The translations under genes and the position numbers were made by a program. The notes under the pieces are model-generated. The model was not told where the DNA came from and ran no database searches. It saw nothing but the letters and a program-made list of their open reading frames with translations. Below, piece by piece: positions 62,746 to 64,000 of a stretch of 64,000 nt of DNA. The stretch's first letter is position 1. Each line of letters begins with the position of its first letter. The DNA is from Pelagibacterales bacterium SAG-MED05 (GTDB lineage: Bacteria > Pseudomonadota > Alphaproteobacteria > Pelagibacterales > Pelagibacteraceae). The stretch is taken from assembly GCA_014654415.1 (NCBI GenBank), contig JACWDC010000006.1:1-64000 (forward strand). The letters are read 5' to 3'.

Positions 62746-62994
62746 ATGACATATTATGTTTATATGCTCAAATCTCAGAGCGGTAAATCGATTACTTACG
62801 TTGGATATACTAAGAATATTAAAGAACGATTAATTCTTCATAATTCTGGAAAAGGAGCTAAATTTACCAGAGGAAGAACTTGGAAATTGATCTATAAAGA
62901 GATCTTTAAATCAAAAAATAAAGCTATTTCTAGAGAATCTTATATAAAGAAAAACAGAACATTAAGAAATAAAATTAAAAAAAAATATATATGA
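62746..62994 (+). CDS. GIY-YIG domain protein (UPF0213-type)
   Basis: YYVYMLKSQSGKSITYVGYTKNIKERLILHNSGKGAKFTRGR. Confidence 0.88.
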   Translation: MTYYVYMLKSQSGKSITYVGYTKNIKERLILHNSGKGAKFTRGRTWKLIYKEIFKSKNKAISRESYIKKNRTLRNKIKKKYI

Positions 62995-64000
62995 AGATTT
63001 CAATTTTACTTCCATATAAAGAAAATTTTTCACCGACATATCCTGGGGCAGTATCATTGTTTGTATATGAAACTAGCAAAAAAAGTGCTTTTAAAAAAAA
63101 TATTACTGTTTATGGAAGCACTAAATTAAAAAAAAAATTTCCAATAAAATATAAAAATATATCTTTAGTCAACATCCCCTTAACAAGCCAAACTAAAAAT
63201 TATGTTAATAAATTTATCAACTTAGAAAATCAAAAATCAACAATAATTGAAATACATAACAGACCTAGTTATGTAAAAATTATTTTTTCAAAAAACAATA
63301 AAAGAATTATATCTTTATATTTTCATAATGATCCTCTTTCAATGGATGGATCTAAATCAATTAATGATAGAAAATTACTTCTTAAACAATGTTATAAAAT
63401 AATTTTTAATAGCAATTGGTCAAAGAAAAGATTTTTACAAGGTTTAGAAAATAAATTTGTTAATAGCAATAAATTAGCTGTTTTTTATCAATCTGCTGAA
63501 AAAGGTTCTATAAACTTAATTCAAAATAAAAAGAAATGGATAACATTTGTAGGAAAATTAAATAAAGCAAAAGGTTATGATGTGTTCTCTAAAGCGATTA
63601 TTAAAGTCTTAAATAAAAACAATAAGTGGAAAGCTAAAATAATTGGTGATGAAAAAAGAGAAAAAATTGAACTTTCACATAAAAATGCTGACATACTTGG
63701 TTTTAAAAAGCATGATGAAGTAATAAAAATTTTTAAAAAAACAAGTATAGCTGTAGCTTGCTCTAGATGGGAAGAGCCCTTTGGAAGAACTAGTTTAGAG
63801 GCCTCTGCAAATGGGTGTGCCGTAATAATTACTAATCGTGGTGGACTTCCAGAAACAGTGACCAATGCAAAAATATTAAAAAATCTAACGACAAAAAATT
63901 TAGAAAAATCTTTAAATGAATTAATTAAAAAGAATGAATTAAGAAAAAAACTTCAAAGACTTTCTATTAAGAATTTTTATTTAACTCATAAATTTATTTC
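62991..64000 (+). CDS. Glycosyltransferase family 4-like protein (3' truncated by window edge)
   Basis: MKISILLPYKENFSPTYPGAVSLFVYE...FVGKLNKAKGYDVF...SRWEEPFGRTSLEASANGCAVIITNRGGLPET; open to window end. Confidence 0.85.
   Translation, partial: MKISILLPYKENFSPTYPGAVSLFVYETSKKSAFKKNITVYGSTKLKKKFPIKYKNISLVNIPLTSQTKNYVNKFINLENQKSTIIEIHNRPSYVKIIFSKNNKRIISLYFHNDPLSMDGSKSINDRKLLLKQCYKIIFNSNWSKKRFLQGLENKFVNSNKLAVFYQSAEKGSINLIQNKKKWITFVGKLNKAKGYDVFSKAIIKVLNKNNKWKAKIIGDEKREKIELSHKNADILGFKKHDEVIKIFKKTSIAVACSRWEEPFGRTSLEASANGCAVIITNRGGLPETVTNAKILKNLTTKNLEKSLNELIKKNELRKKLQRLSIKNFYLTHKFI

Noticed and set aside
62746-62994. GIY-YIG ORF as a homing endonuclease or mobile element
   Set aside because: Small stand-alone UPF0213-type protein, common in bacteria; no intron, insertion boundaries or repeats nearby.

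Overview
AT-rich, densely packed bacterial chromosome segment. The gene content and order look like SAR11/Pelagibacterales (Alphaproteobacteria): spc/alpha ribosomal operon, thiV with a TPP element, folK-rsh-pyrE-pdxJ-acpS-lepB-rnc-recO, rib operon, bamE-rpmF-plsX-IHF-merR, hom-glpX-recJ. Taxonomy is inferred from gene content and composition only. I saw no rRNA, CRISPR array, transposase, prophage or other obvious mobile element. I support about 70 protein genes, 2 tRNAs (Ser-GCU, Glu-UUC), one TPP riboswitch and one probable LexA/SOS operator. I did not find a multi-gene undescribed defence or biosynthetic system. The most interesting signals are: (1) three genes (a PyrC-like pseudo-dihydroorotase, trhO, and the RelA/SpoT gene rsh) whose frames break exactly at poly(A) tracts but continue intact to the expected C-terminus. 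The pyrC case sits on a perfectly phased A_AAA_AAG slippery heptamer inside a 7-bp inverted repeat. These are programmed or transcriptional slippage candidates, or else homopolymer assembly errors. (2) A GAAC-N7-GAAC alphaproteobacterial-type SOS box between the -10 and the ATG of umuDC. (3) A minimal TPP riboswitch on thiV. (4) Nine of nine convergent transcript ends overlap or abut (gap of 3 nt or less), leaving no room for conventional terminators. (5) Locus-level gene losses (rpmD, era, fabH, yceD) and a compact Rsh apparently lacking the region between TGS and ACT.
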